Source of the DNA: Cunninghamia lanceolata
Taxonomy: Eukaryota; Streptophyta; Pinopsida; Cupressales; Cupressaceae
NCBI GenBank assembly: GCA_027924645.1
Contig: BSBN01000333.1
Coordinates: 10,000,001-10,064,000, forward strand
Direction of reading: 5' to 3'
Length of the DNA stretch: 64,000 bases
Shown: positions 48,446 to 59,358 of the stretch, piece by piece
Position numbering within the stretch: position 1 is the stretch's first letter
How the letters are laid out: every line of letters starts with the position of its first letter
Position numbers and translations under genes: made by a program
The notes under the pieces: generated by a model
Told to the model about the DNA's origin: nothing
What the model saw: the letters and a program-made list of their open reading frames with translations, nothing else
Database searches by the model: none

Positions 48446-51003
48446 GAATGAATGATTGAATAGCTTTTAAAGTTCCAGAGGCTGAAAAATAGCCTATGGG
48501 ACAGCGTGGCTGTTAAGTTGCACATTCACATAAGTAAATAGCAGGAAGAGCAAGTTCATTTTAGCCAGAAGAAGACAACTCCCCAAGGTAAAATCCTCCT
48601 AAATCAAGAGAATTAGGAAATCTTTAGAGTTGCAATCAAACAACTTTTCAGGGATCACGAGAATAAAAAAGTTAACATAAAGAATCATTCTATAAGAGAG
48701 AACATGCTGATCCCTCTAATGCACAAGGCCTTAAATGGGTGTAAGAGAGCCAGGGCCAAAAGAGGAGCAAAAAAATACTTTCCCGACAAACCCATGGTTC
48801 GATGAGGAATGCAAGATAGCAAAAAGAAATCTGTGAAAAGGGGGTATGGACAAAGAGCATAAGAAGGGGTACAAAAAATTGTTACGAAATAAGAAAGAGA
48901 AGTATGTGAACATAAGAAGAATAGAGTTGATTGCCCTTGGAAAAAAAGTCCTAAAAACTTTTGGAAAGAGTTACGTCAAAAGAAGAAACAAATGGAAAAT
49001 AATATCACAGGAGATCAATGGCATGAATATGCGAAGTTGTTGTATGAGAGGAAACAAGATAAGCATAGACCCCCAATAATCTATGCGAATACAAAACTTT
49101 TCACCATTAATGACATCATTCAAGGCATAAAACAATTGGCAAGTGGGAAAGCACAGGATATTGACGAGCTAAAGGTTAAGTATTTAAAGTGGGGTATAGA
49201 GGTCCTGGGACCTCGTATCAAACATATCTTCAATATGGTCATCCAAGAGGGCTTCCTGAAAGAGTGGATGACTAGTGTGGTTATCCCTATCTTCAAAAGT
49301 GGGGATATCAATAACCCATCAAATTACAACACTATCATGCTTCTTGATTAAAAAAATATGGAACACCTAGGGGGACGAGGCCTTTTGCTGCTTTGTTGAT
49401 TTTAAAAAAGCCTTCGAAACGGTTCCCCATGACAAACTTTGGAATAGGATGAAGGAGCTAGGGGTTTCGGACAAGCTTAGAGCTGCTGTCCATAAATTGT
49501 ATGAGCAAGTCAAGGCTAAAATCAGAACTAGTGATGGAATATCAGAGTGTATTGACAGTGATATAGGCGTCAAGCAAGGCTGTTCGCTTTCCCCAACTTT
49601 ATTTAGACTTTACATTGATAAATTAGAAGAATGGATAAATAAAGCTAGTAGGGAGGGGATTCAACTAGCTAAATATGTTATAAAATTGCTTCTTTATGTA
49701 GATGACTTCATATTAATCTCCAAAACTGCCAATAACTTGAGAGAACACTTGAGGGCACTCGAAACTTTTTGTCATAAGGTTGGGATGCACGTGAACACTA
49801 GTAAAAACAAAGTAATGATCTTCTCTTTGAAAAGAAAAAAGAAGCAATTTAACTTTACTTTTGAAGGCAGTTCGTTGGAGATAGTGGATGAGTACAAGTA
49901 CCTTGGGTTTGATTTACACTACAAACTCAGTTGGGAAATGTGTAGAGCAAAAAGAATCCAAGGAGGTTTGGAAGCATTGTACTCTCTTGAAAATATATGA
50001 AGGATTGCGGAGTTGTGGGATTGGAAAACCAAGAGAACACTCTTTGGTTTGCTAGTTACCCCGGTGATTCTATATGGGTGTGAAATCTGGGGTAGTAGTA
50101 TGTCAGATTAGAAATGGAAGCAAATAGAAAGAATTCAGAAGCACTTCATCATTAGCAGTCTCAAAGTCAAGAATATTGTTCCGTATGAGATCTTACTAGC
50201 TGAAACGGGGTTCTTCCCCTTGGAGGCATCGACAATGGTTCAATTGTTAAGCTACCTCAAGAAGATTTAAAATATGGAGGGCCACCGGTGGCTTAGGCTA
50301 ATTATGGAGGAAGAGTTAACTAGAAGAAAGAACACTTGGAGGAAGCAAAATGACAAATGGACAAAAAGTGGGATATTAGTATGCAAGATTGCCCAAATAC
50401 TAATGAAGAAATAAAAAAATATGTAAGAGAAAAATTTAGGTACGCCATGTGGACAAAACGAATGGGCCGTAAAAAGGATTACTATATCAAAGAATTTAAC
50501 CCCAAGAGGGATCATGAAGAAAAAGTCTATATAGGAGCGGATATTAAGTGGAAAGCGAAAATGCTGATAGCTCAATTTAAGACAAACTCGCACCATCTTA
50601 GGTGTGAAACGGATAGATGGCTGATTCATAAAGAGGAGTGGGAAAAGAGAATATGCCTTTTTTGCAGCAAAGGCGTGGTGGAAACGAAGCGACACTTCCT
50701 CTTGGAGTGCGAGGCATACAATGACATTCATTCCAGTTATGTTGATGCTTGGAAAATCACCAACCTTGGCACCTTGTTTGAAGAGGAAAGGTTGTGCATA
50801 ATGACGAACCTCTTGATCAAATTGCACAGCAGAAGGGAGGATCTCAAGAAAAATTTACATGTGACTTAAGGGGTGTTTGTTCTGCTGTTTTGTGTGTGAC
50901 GAGACTGCGTGTGATTGCTGGGTCCCATAGGTTGTTGTGGCCTCATGGATGTTATTAAAATTCTTCATTCATTCATTCGCCAAATAACTGCTGTAAAAAT
51001 TTC
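48446..51003 (+). mobile_element. 5'-truncated LINE (non-LTR retrotransposon)
   Basis: Lies exactly between the 122/123-bp direct repeats. It begins with a GAATGAATGATTGAAT run and ends near an ATTCATTCATTC run followed by about 20 bp. It holds the 3' half of a LINE ORF2: the end of the linker, reverse transcriptase and a C-terminal zinc motif; the endonuclease is missing. A microsatellite-like 3' tail rather than poly(A) is typical of several LINE clades. I cannot assign the clade. Confidence 0.8.
48750..50869 (+). pseudogene. LINE ORF2 fragment (reverse transcriptase and C-terminal zinc motif), decayed
   Basis: Pieces in order are the pre-RT region (NPWFDEECKIAKRNL, about 48788), the RT fingers (GKAQDIDELKVKYLKWG, VVIPIFKSGDINNPSNY, 48992-49351), the motif A region (FVDFKKAFETVP, about 49390) and a 183-codon run at 49449-50000. 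That run holds GVKQGCSLSPTLF and the catalytic YVDD (49695-49706). The thumb follows, and a 170-codon run at 50357-50869 has C-x2-C ... H-x4-C (CLFC, 50654-50665). A deletion of roughly 60 residues between 49351 and 49370 removes part of the fingers. Three or more frameshifts make it inactive. Confidence 0.88.
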
Positions 51004-51126
51004 AGAGGCGCCAAGTTAGGGTGCTCAACCAATGGGTCCTCTCCTCTAAACCACTGATAGAAAAGTGTGGAAGGAATGGAACGATGTGATGACTGTTTGA
51101 GGGTCCCACCAGTTACCGAAGGAAAT
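51004..51126 (+). repeat. Direct repeat flanking the LINE, right copy (123 bp)
   Basis: Same sequence as 48324-48445; ends 52 bp upstream of the FLDH-like ATG. It is thus the gene's own 5' flank or leader. Confidence 0.88.
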
Positions 51127-51178
51127 CAAAGCTACAAGGTTGGGCCCTGGCTACAAGGTTTGGGAAGTACTGGAAAAT

Positions 51179-51439
51179 ATGAAGGTGTTGGTGACAGGCG
51201 CGTCGGGATACTTAGGCGGACATATTTGCCATGCACTTGCAAAGGAAGGGCATCAAGTGAGAGCGTTGGTGAGGCGAAGCAGCGTGTTAGACGATCTACA
51301 GCAAGAGGAAGTGGAGATTGTGTATGGAGATGTAACAGATCTGCCTTCTTTGTTGGAGGCCTGCAATGGCTGTGGCATCCTAATCCACTCAGCAGCCCTT
51401 GTACAACCTTGGCTTCCTGATCCATCCAATTTTATAACT
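51179..51439 (+). CDS. Farnesol dehydrogenase-like extended SDR, exon 1 only
   Basis: The exon encodes 87 residues of an NAD(P)-binding Rossmann fold. MKVLVTGASGYLGG carries the TGxxGxxG dinucleotide motif, ALVRRSS marks cofactor choice, YGDVTDLPSL binds the adenine ring and IHSAALVQPWLPDPSNF is the extended-SDR core. The last block strongly resembles plant FLDH (NAD-dependent farnesol dehydrogenase), which oxidises farnesol to farnesal; dihydroflavonol reductase-like proteins are the main alternative. The frame has no defect and ends in phase 0 at GTAAGT (51440-51445), a strong donor. An in-frame ATG at 51140 would add 13 residues, but the family starts at MK-LVTG. No exon 2 (expected to begin near VNVGG) is found in the following 5.7 kb, so the gene has a very long intron or is broken. 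Confidence 0.8.
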
Positions 51440-51445
51440 GTAAGT
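51440..51445 (+). other. Splice donor after FLDH-like exon 1
   Basis: GTAAGT directly after the codon for Thr at the conserved PDPSNFIT position. Confidence 0.75.
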
Positions 51446-52122
51446 CGACTCTCTCCATTTCATTTGTAGCTTTCTACACATGTTTGTTTGCCGGTGAAAA
51501 TTTGGCAGCATCGGATGTGCCCAAATTGGTGCGAGTAACTGGAGAGGTCATTCCGTTTTTGACTCGGCATGTAATAGTTTGCAGAATTCTTTTTAATTCC
51601 ACATGTATAACAATTGTGAGAAATAACTTGTTTATTATTCATTATTGGCACCACAAGTTTTGCTAATCTGGAAGCATGGATTTTGTAGTCAAAGTTCTAG
51701 GGTGGTTGTGTTAGCATCCTCTTTCTCTTCTGTACTAATATTGTGTTAGTAGTTTTGGAGTTTTCCAAAATTTAAGGGTCAGATTCAGGTCCCGACAAGT
51801 TTAATTCCATGGGGTTTCCAACTGTACTGAAGAAGCTGGGTTCTGCACGCAGATGTCCATCGTATAATTTTTCTAACGATGGACAAGGATTATCAAATTC
51901 GGGCAATTGCCAAGAAATTATCACTTTGTAAACCTTGGGCACAAACTTTTTGCTTTCTTTGACGTCAGGACTTGCAAATTTGCAAGTTTCTAATTCACTG
52001 GCAGTTTACAAACAAATCGACATTTCCCACGATCCAATTTGAGGATTTCGTTCCACTATAATACAAGAATTTCTAACTCTCTTTTACTCGATGATTGATG
52101 ACTTATAACCTTTAGCATTCTT

Positions 52123-52446
52123 AAGTAGCCAGTAATGCATTTTCAGACAAAAGAATAAGAGGCCTTGATCTTGGAAGTAATGAGAGATTGTTTTGCCATG
52201 TTATGTTCAAGCTTCTCTGATAATACCAGAATTCCTGATTGTCAAACATAACAAGGGAGAACGACTGTGACGTAAATTGAGATTAAGTAGCCAGTCACAT
52301 TTTTTCAGACAGAAGAATAAAAGGCCTTGGACTTGGCAGTAATGAGAGATTGTATTGACATGTTATGTTCATACTTCTAATAATTACTCGAATTCCTGAT
52401 TGTCAACCATAACAAGGAGGAACAACTGTGACTTAAATTGAGATTA
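52123..52446. repeat. 162-bp tandem duplication
   Basis: AAGTAGCCAGT begins both copies (52123 and 52285). They share AGAATAARAGGCCTTG, AATGAGAGATTGT and AATTCCTGATTGTCAA. A third, partial repeat of ATTACAAAATTTCAAGAAG follows to about 52515. Confidence 0.85.
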
Positions 52447-53050
52447 CAAAATTTCAAGAAGTAATATGACAAACAACTGTGAAATTGAGATTACAAAATT
52501 TCAAGAAGCAATATGAGTTGGCTTATGCTAATACTTTGCTGGCAATATAAAAGTCCTCAGGGAATATTGCTGCTCCAATTTCAGGGTTCAGCAAAATTTA
52601 TGACATAATCCATAGGGTAAATCTGTCCATCCGTATCCATTTTGTTTGCAATGACCCCAATTTTTTTTTTTGTTGAAATTCTCCGATTTTATTCTTTTTT
52701 TTGTACTTTCTGGATACTTCAACTGAAAAAAGACAAAAACATGAACAGCTACTGCTAAACACTGTTGTACTGAAAATATGTATATATTTTTTTGTATTTT
52801 CTGGACTATGATAAACTGGAATAAGTCTGAAACAATAACATTATTTGGACAGCAAAATGGAATATCCTTCAAATCATGTATCTACCATTCAATAAATAAC
52901 AGAATGAGGCTGCAATAACAGCATTCCTTGATTCAATGTTTTGTTCTTGACTTACAGAGATATCACACACTATGAACAACAGACTGCCTTCAAATTTGTG
53001 AGGCAACGGCAATAATGGCTCATAGAATAGGCTGCGATATCCCAACAAAT

Positions 53051-53173
53051 ACCCATGATCTGCTAGATATGCAGCGATCAGCACTTGCAAGCTTATGGAA
53101 TCTGGTAACAATCTTTCTCACCCACGATGTGCTAGATATGCAGCATCAGCACTTGTAAGCATATGAAATTTGG
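53051..53173. repeat. 69-bp tandem duplication
   Basis: ACCCAYGATSTGCTAGATAT starts both copies, at 53051 and 53120; the second is partial and diverged. Confidence 0.75.
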
Positions 53174-54076
53174 ATATTGTTATTTACTCATAGTTGCCTT
53201 GATATGACCAGGCACCTTTCCCTTAGCGATGAGTAGGCAGCTTACAAAGGCTGCGATCAGGATGGTGCAGCTCACAAGCCCTAATGAATATCGGTTACCT
53301 GGATTAGTCCAGCGACCAAAGGTAGGCGATCAGCAACTCAGCCCTAAAAATCAACCAATGTGGCCCCTGTAAAATGAAATTTGCAGACTAAGAGTGCTGC
53401 GACAGCCCGAAGATGATAAAGGAGTACAGAGATCCAAGCATAGACTTCCACAATTAGCTGTGATCACCTCAATAATGCAATATGACCTGAACATATGGTA
53501 CTTCTTGATATTTGCTAGCAAATCCTTATCACCGAGCCTGAAATGATGCACAATAACTTTGAATCAGCTCAACATGCAAACCCTAGGTGGAATTTGCCAA
53601 TGCTGAAATTGAGGGTTTTCGTCCTCCTGACTCATAGACAAAGCCAAGGGTTTTCGTCCTTGGATGCCAAATTTGAACATAATGCTCACAATGAAAAAAA
53701 TGCCAAATGAATTCGTGATGATCAAAATGAAGATAGGTGCCTCCTTGATATACCTTTTCAAATCGAACCCTTGGGTCCTAAATTTCCCTCCAAGTATTTA
53801 AAAATTCTTATTTTATTTTATTTTTATTTTAAGTATTTAAAAATATTTTTTATTTTAATACTAGTGTTTAAAAACACTTTTTATTTTAATATTCTTAATC
53901 CTTTTTCCTTGCTGAATCCTTTAGCCTACGAGAAAAGGGGATAGGCTAGAGGTCTTCATCCATGGTGCTAATTTGAAAAATGGGACATGACATTGTTGCA
54001 AAACCAGTGTTCCTTGAGGGGTTTCTGCCATTTCCTACATCCCAAGGGATTTTTTGCCATTTCCTGAGAGGGGGAT

Positions 54077-55466
54077 GTTTTGGGGATGGGGGCAGAACAT
54101 TGCCACCCCATCCCCTTTTTTTCAAAAAATTTGGGGATGCCTCAAGGATGCCTCCTCATCATGGGGGACATCTCCTGGGAAAATCCCCTAAAAGGGGACT
54201 CCAAGGGGACATCCTGATGTCCCTTGCAGACTGGCACTTTTAAAACATGAAAAAAAAACTCATGTAAATTAAAAAAAAAAACCTAAAATCACCATAATAA
54301 CAGTATTGCACAGCAATTCGGCTCATACAACGAGTATGATGATTTTCTTAACGAACCTGGTCCTTCACATGCTCTCTGTGGCAGCAATTTCTCTTCTTTT
54401 TGGGCAAGTGGCTATGGATTACTACACCACATCAGCATTATGATATCATGCTTTGGCCTTCAGACAATGACTACCATAATAATTCAGTTACTGCTATTGC
54501 TGGACCTTGGGATGCTGCAAAATACAACAGAAATTACCCTTCTATTTGGTCAGGTGGATTTCTGCAATAACAACAGTCTAATATGATGGTTCATTTCTAT
54601 GCTCATACAATGGGCATAGGCATTACAGTGTTGTTGCTGGGCCTTCATGTGCTCTAATAAGGCTCATTATTCCTCTGCTATATTAGTGTTGCAATGTTGT
54701 GCTGATTCAGATTTGATTTTTAAAATATTTTCACATTTTTCCTTGTAAAATGTAAAGTGTAAATATGCTGCAATACAAGTTTTGGGGATGGGAGTTGACA
54801 ATTGCCACCCCATCCCCTTTTTTTCAAAAAATTTGGGGATGTCTCAAGGATGCCTCCTCATTATGGGGGGCATCTCTTGGGAACATCCCCTAAAAGGGGA
54901 CTCCAAGGGGACATCCTGATGTCCCTTGCAGACTGGCACTTTTAAAACATGAAAAAAAAACTCATGTAAATTAAAAAAAAAAAAACCTAAAATCACCATA
55001 ATAACAGTATTGCACAGCAATTCGGCTCATACAATGAATATGATGATTTTCTTAACGAACCTGGTCCTTCACATGCTCCCCGCAGCAGCAATTACTCTTC
55101 TCTTTGGGCAAGTAGCTATGGATTACTCCACCACATCAGCATTATGATATCATGCTTTGCCCTTAATACAATCACTACTTCAGCACTGCTATTGCTGGAC
55201 CTTGGGATGCTGCAAAATACAACAGAAATTACCCTTCTATTTGGCCAGGTGGATTTCTGCAATAACAGCAGTCTAATATGATGGTTCCTTTCTATGTTCA
55301 TACAATGGGCATAAGCATTACAGTGTTGTTGCTGGGCCTTCATGTGCTCTAATAAGGCTCATTATTCCTCTGCTAAATTAGTGTTGCAATGTCGTGCTGA
55401 TTTAGATTTGATTTTTAAAATAGTTTCATATTTTTCCTTGTAAAGTGTAAATATGCTGCAATACAA
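54077..55466. repeat. 702-bp tandem duplication with G-rich hairpins
   Basis: Two head-to-tail copies start at 54077 and 54779 with GTTTTGGGGATGGG and end with GCTGCAATACAA. Each contains the perfect hairpin TCCCCTAAAAGGGGA and several GGGGAC/GTCCC elements. Identity is high by eye. No coding function. Confidence 0.92.
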
Positions 55467-57188
55467 GTTTTTAAAGAATTTGGTAAGGATTTACCATCAA
55501 CAGCTCATTAGTGTCATCACATGGCAGGATAGACTAAGTAGATTTAAACTGCCAACAGGAATATTTTGTAGGTCAACCTGGAGACGGGCAGTGGGTTGGT
55601 ACAGGAATGTCATTATTCAGAAAATATGGTATGGGGATATTCGGAAGTACCAGAAATAAATAAAAATTAAATATGTAGGTTAGTTTATTAAAAAAAATTA
55701 GCATTCAACGTCTGAACAAACTTAAAAAGCCATAGAAAGTATGAAAAGAAAAAATTTCAAAACACACAAATGAGATTAGGGCATGGGAGTTAGTTGATTA
55801 GGTTAGGCAGTAGTAAGCCACTTTGGCTTTTTCTATTTCTATTTTTTATTTTTAATAGGAGACTTTTGTTCAAATCACAAGACTGCATGGGAGACACAGA
55901 ATAAAGTCTCCTGGTAGCTGGAGCGGTCCTCTGTTTCCATCTCCAGTACTAGAGATGATCTCCTGGTTTCGTTGATATAGAGTCTGATTACAGCATAAGT
56001 CATTGATAGTCTTTCTACAGAAAGATAATGAGATATGATTCAGCTGTTTCTTAATACTGATTGAACTTCCTAGCTGCTATGAATCCACCATAGGGCAGTC
56101 TCCAATAGTCGGGCTAACTATTATTTGGCTTGATACTTGATAGTGAATGACGAAACCTGAAATGCAAAAGGTAGAAGAGTGAAAGACCAAACACAGAAAA
56201 TAAAGGAATAAAAATAAATATCACATGAACCCAGGAGAAAGCAATACCTGTCAAAAGGTTGTAATGACAGTTGAACTGCCATTATTTATGCCTGCTCCAA
56301 ATTTCTTATTGCTGGAATGATTACTGATGGAGTATCAACTACTGGGGTGTGAACTATCAGCTTCTGGAGATCAGTTAGTCCATGTGAAGAAGATAGTGAA
56401 GTCTTGATGAGAAAATACGGTGCATACTGGATAAAAATATATTCTGCTTTATCTTTTTAATAAATATCTTTTTCGTACAAGCTCATTTGGATAAACTGTG
56501 TACAAATTTTTGTCGTCCAGACAAATCTTGTACGCAGGTTATCTAAAAGAGCTTTGACAAATCTTTTCGTGTAAAAATTTTCATTCTAAAATATGTCTTT
56601 GCCTCAAATTTGGAGTACAAGTCAAGCTTTCTCCTCTTAGATATATGCATGTCTTCACTCCTATTTTGGAATCCATGCCAACTCCAAATTATTCCTCCTT
56701 TGATCTTGGCTTTTAATTCAAACTATTAAAAGTGTTTTAGACATAGAGTAAAATAGCCACTTGTCTACTTTATGCCACTTTTTTTTTCAATCTATCTGCC
56801 CCCATTGGCCCTTCTCATCTTCTAGTTATAGAGATAAATTAAATCAATTTGAATTTCTCCCATGTGATTTTGATGATCACGTTTCAAATAGCAAGGTTTA
56901 AAGAATATCCATCATCATTTTTGTTTCATAAATTTAGGCAAATAGTATACCGTTACTCCATTCGCTTTTGGAATCCAAGTTACAAGGATTTCTTTTGCCA
57001 AAAATTAATAATGCATTTGGAAGCTAGCAAGAAAAATTTGAACCTGGGGGCACTTACACAAGGCAAGTTGCAAGGTGTAACAATTGAAGTGCAAGGATGC
57101 ACATTTGAGTGTTGAGATTCCCTTTTGTTTGAGACCTAAATAAATGAACTAAAATACAAGCTTACAATAATTTAGACATCGTCAATTT

Positions 57189-58011
57189 TTGAATAGCTGG
57201 AAGCTAGGGAGCAAATTAGTGTTAAAAATAGGGCATGAAAGATGCTGGCTGTATGGCCTAGGCCATGATGGTCCTTGCAAGATGGTTTCCTCAGGCCCCC
57301 TTCCTTTGTCCTTCAAGGATGTGATGATTGAGAATGACCTCTCTTCTTCTAATCTTGGCAATGTTGTCAAACATTTGCTGGAGGTGAGGAATAATTTCAA
57401 AAAAGAAGTGAGAAATGACAAACACCTCAAGATCAATGGCTGCCTTAAGAGGAGTGAGGAATGACCTATTCTCGTAATTAATCCTAAACTAATAGTTGAA
57501 GATTTGCAAGATCTCTCAGAACATGCTCTGATATGCAAATTTATGGGAGTGAGTTTCTCTAAACTTCCTTGAAAGTTGGTCTCATTGGACTTGAGAGATT
57601 CTCTTATCTGCCAATGGATATTTTTTTGCTGTTTTTTCTAGAATTATTGATTGAAACAAGGCCTTTGAAAGTGGCCCTTTCTTCTTTAATCATGTAGGGC
57701 CCTTTATCAAGCCCTTGCATGTAAGATTTGACCCTGTGGAAGAAATCCCCTCTCGAATTCCTATTTGGATCAGTTTGTTTTGATTATCCATGGAGTTTTG
57801 GCTTCCAGATATCCTCTAGTCTATTGGATCAATCCTAGTTAAATTTATGGGTTCCTCACACTTTACTTCTAAAAGAAAGATAATAACTTATGCTCAGATT
57901 TGTGTTGAAGTGGATCTCAACAAACCTTGCCTGAGACTCTAGAGATCCAGTTAGGTAACATGCAATGGATTCAACAAATGGACCATGAAGCCCTACTATT
58001 TAGTTGCATGT
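57189..58011 (+). pseudogene. LINE ORF1 remnant (DUF4283 type), decayed
   Basis: Blocks across frames resemble the RNA-binding ORF1 of plant L1-type LINEs. They are a lead region (IENDLSSSNLGNVVKHLLE), a FMGVSFSKLPWKLVSLDLRD-like start of the domain, DPVEEIPSRIPIWI (about 57733), a FWLPDIL block, and YAQICVEVDLNKPLPETLE with GNMQWIQQMDHEALLF (about 57890-58000). The zinc knuckle expected next is missing; the sequence changes character at about 58011. Many stops and frameshifts. Assignment is from remembered family pattern, with moderate certainty. Confidence 0.6.
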
Positions 58012-58177
58012 GTAATGTCAAAAATTGCGTATCCTACAATTTTAGCATTACAAATTATACCCGTTTTAGTGTTTATTCCTGTAGTATGTTTTTAGGACTC
58101 ATTTTAGCCCATCCTCTAGCCTTTTCTCTAGTTCAGATGCCAAATGTTATGTTTGTTTATGTGCTTATGTTTTCTGT

Positions 58178-58929
58178 TGTAATTTCCTTTTTGAACTGAT
58201 AGCGTAGGAGTAGCATTGAGTGAGTGAACTAGCAGCATAGGAATAGTTAGGCTTAGTTAAATCATTAAATAAGGCACATGAATCAATTAGCAACAATTAA
58301 ATAAGAAAATAAGGCAAATGAGACAGTTAAATAATAATGGATTTGTTTATTAATTGCCATTGATTGAGGAAGGAACTTGTTAGTCAGACTACCATTGATT
58401 GAGAACTGGATGGCCTATGATTGAGGAAGCATAGAGTATATAGGCAGCACTAGGAGGAAAAGAAAAATACACTTAAGAAATTTGAAAACAAAAATCAACT
58501 TTATTCTCAGGCTTATGACGCTGTCATGATAGCTAGTGTCATTTGGAGACAAAAGCCTTCAATCATGTCAACTTGGAAACCCTCAAGAAGCAGTTCGTGG
58601 TCCTAGTTTTTTGGGGATGGTAACCCATAGAAAGTAGTTCGTGGTGTAGAGTGACAACATGAATCGTACAGAGTGGCATCAGTCATCAAGGCATTCAAAC
58701 TTGCAGGGTGCAGAGTGACTAGAATCATTTAGGCATTTAGATTTGTTGTAGAGTGTCTAGGATTATTTAGTCGTCAAATTTGCATATAAGGTGCACCTAG
58801 TAGGTTGTATCAATTTAGTGTAGTTCAATGCTTTGTGTGTATTTGAGTTAAGTTCAAAAAAAAAAAAATTGTTGCTCGAATATTTCTAGGTTTGTTTTGT
58901 CTTGTATGCATTTAGTTTGGGTCTTTACA
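58178..58929 (+). repeat. 5' LTR of the short element
   Basis: Begins TGTAATTTCC and ends GTCTTTACA. The first 55 bp match 59302-59356. Confidence 0.7.
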
Positions 58930-58941
58930 TGGTATGGGAGC
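58930..58941 (+). other. Primer binding site-like sequence of the short element
   Basis: TGGTATGGGAGC directly abuts the LTR; it differs from TGGTATCAGAGC at two adjacent bases. Confidence 0.6.
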
Positions 58942-59287
58942 TAAGATCTAGCCAGTCCGAGGGAGATATAACCAAAAAACAACATATATTAGTATTGCAT
59001 GTCGGTAAGTGACAGAGAAATTAGATATCAACTTAGGGAACAAAGGAAGCAGAAAATATCACATGAGGATAGACAATAGGAGCCTTGGGATCTGACACGT
59101 AGGTGCTTGGGACAGGGGTAAGTACATCTGATTGAGGTGTACTCCAAAGACGAGGAAGAGTCTGAGCCTTGCACAAAGGCCTTGAGTGTAGAGGATGAGG
59201 TATTACCAATAGGTTTTTCGTCACTAGAGGGAGTTGACTGACATTTTAGCTTGCCTAGCTTTGTCTTGCTTGAGGGCAAGCAAATTT

Positions 59288-59300
59288 GGGGAGGGAGGAT
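59288..59300 (+). other. Polypurine tract of the short element
   Basis: GGGGAGGGAGGA next to the TGTAATGTCC start of the 3' LTR fragment. Confidence 0.7.
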
Positions 59301-59301
59301 T

Positions 59302-59358
59302 TGTAATGTCCCCTTTTTGAATTAGTAGCATAGGAGTAGTATTGAGTGAGTGAATTGG
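59302..59358 (+). repeat. 3' LTR fragment of the short element
   Basis: Aligns with the start of 58178-58929, then is cut by a different TGTAATGTCCCC sequence at 59359. Confidence 0.68.

Larger units (their letters stand above)
51446..57188 (+). other. Intron 1 or intergenic DNA after the FLDH-like exon
   Basis: No second exon, gene or intact transposon is recognised. The stretch holds three local tandem duplications (annotated separately), homopolymer T runs near 52661-52710 and an AT-rich low-complexity patch at 53780-53905. Between 55470 and 57188 I see nothing nameable. Confidence 0.5.
58178..59358 (+). mobile_element. Very short LTR element (TRIM-like), 3' LTR interrupted
   Basis: A 752-bp 5' LTR (58178-58929) is followed by a primer-site-like TGGTATGGGAGC, only 372 bp of internal sequence, a polypurine tract GGGGAGGGAGGA and the first 57 bp of a second LTR (59302-59358). 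Another TGTAATGTCCCC sequence begins there. No gag or pol fits in the internal part. It must have moved with proteins from another element, or be a large internal deletion. Confidence 0.7.

Noticed and set aside
50267..50827. 186-codon minus-strand frame opposite the LINE
   Set aside because: Antisense shadow of the LINE C-terminal frame, which carries the C-x2-C...H-x4-C motif.
53980..54243. 87-codon plus-strand frame with a His/Pro/Gly-rich protein
   Set aside because: It lies in the G-rich 702-bp repeat and is not kept open in the second copy.
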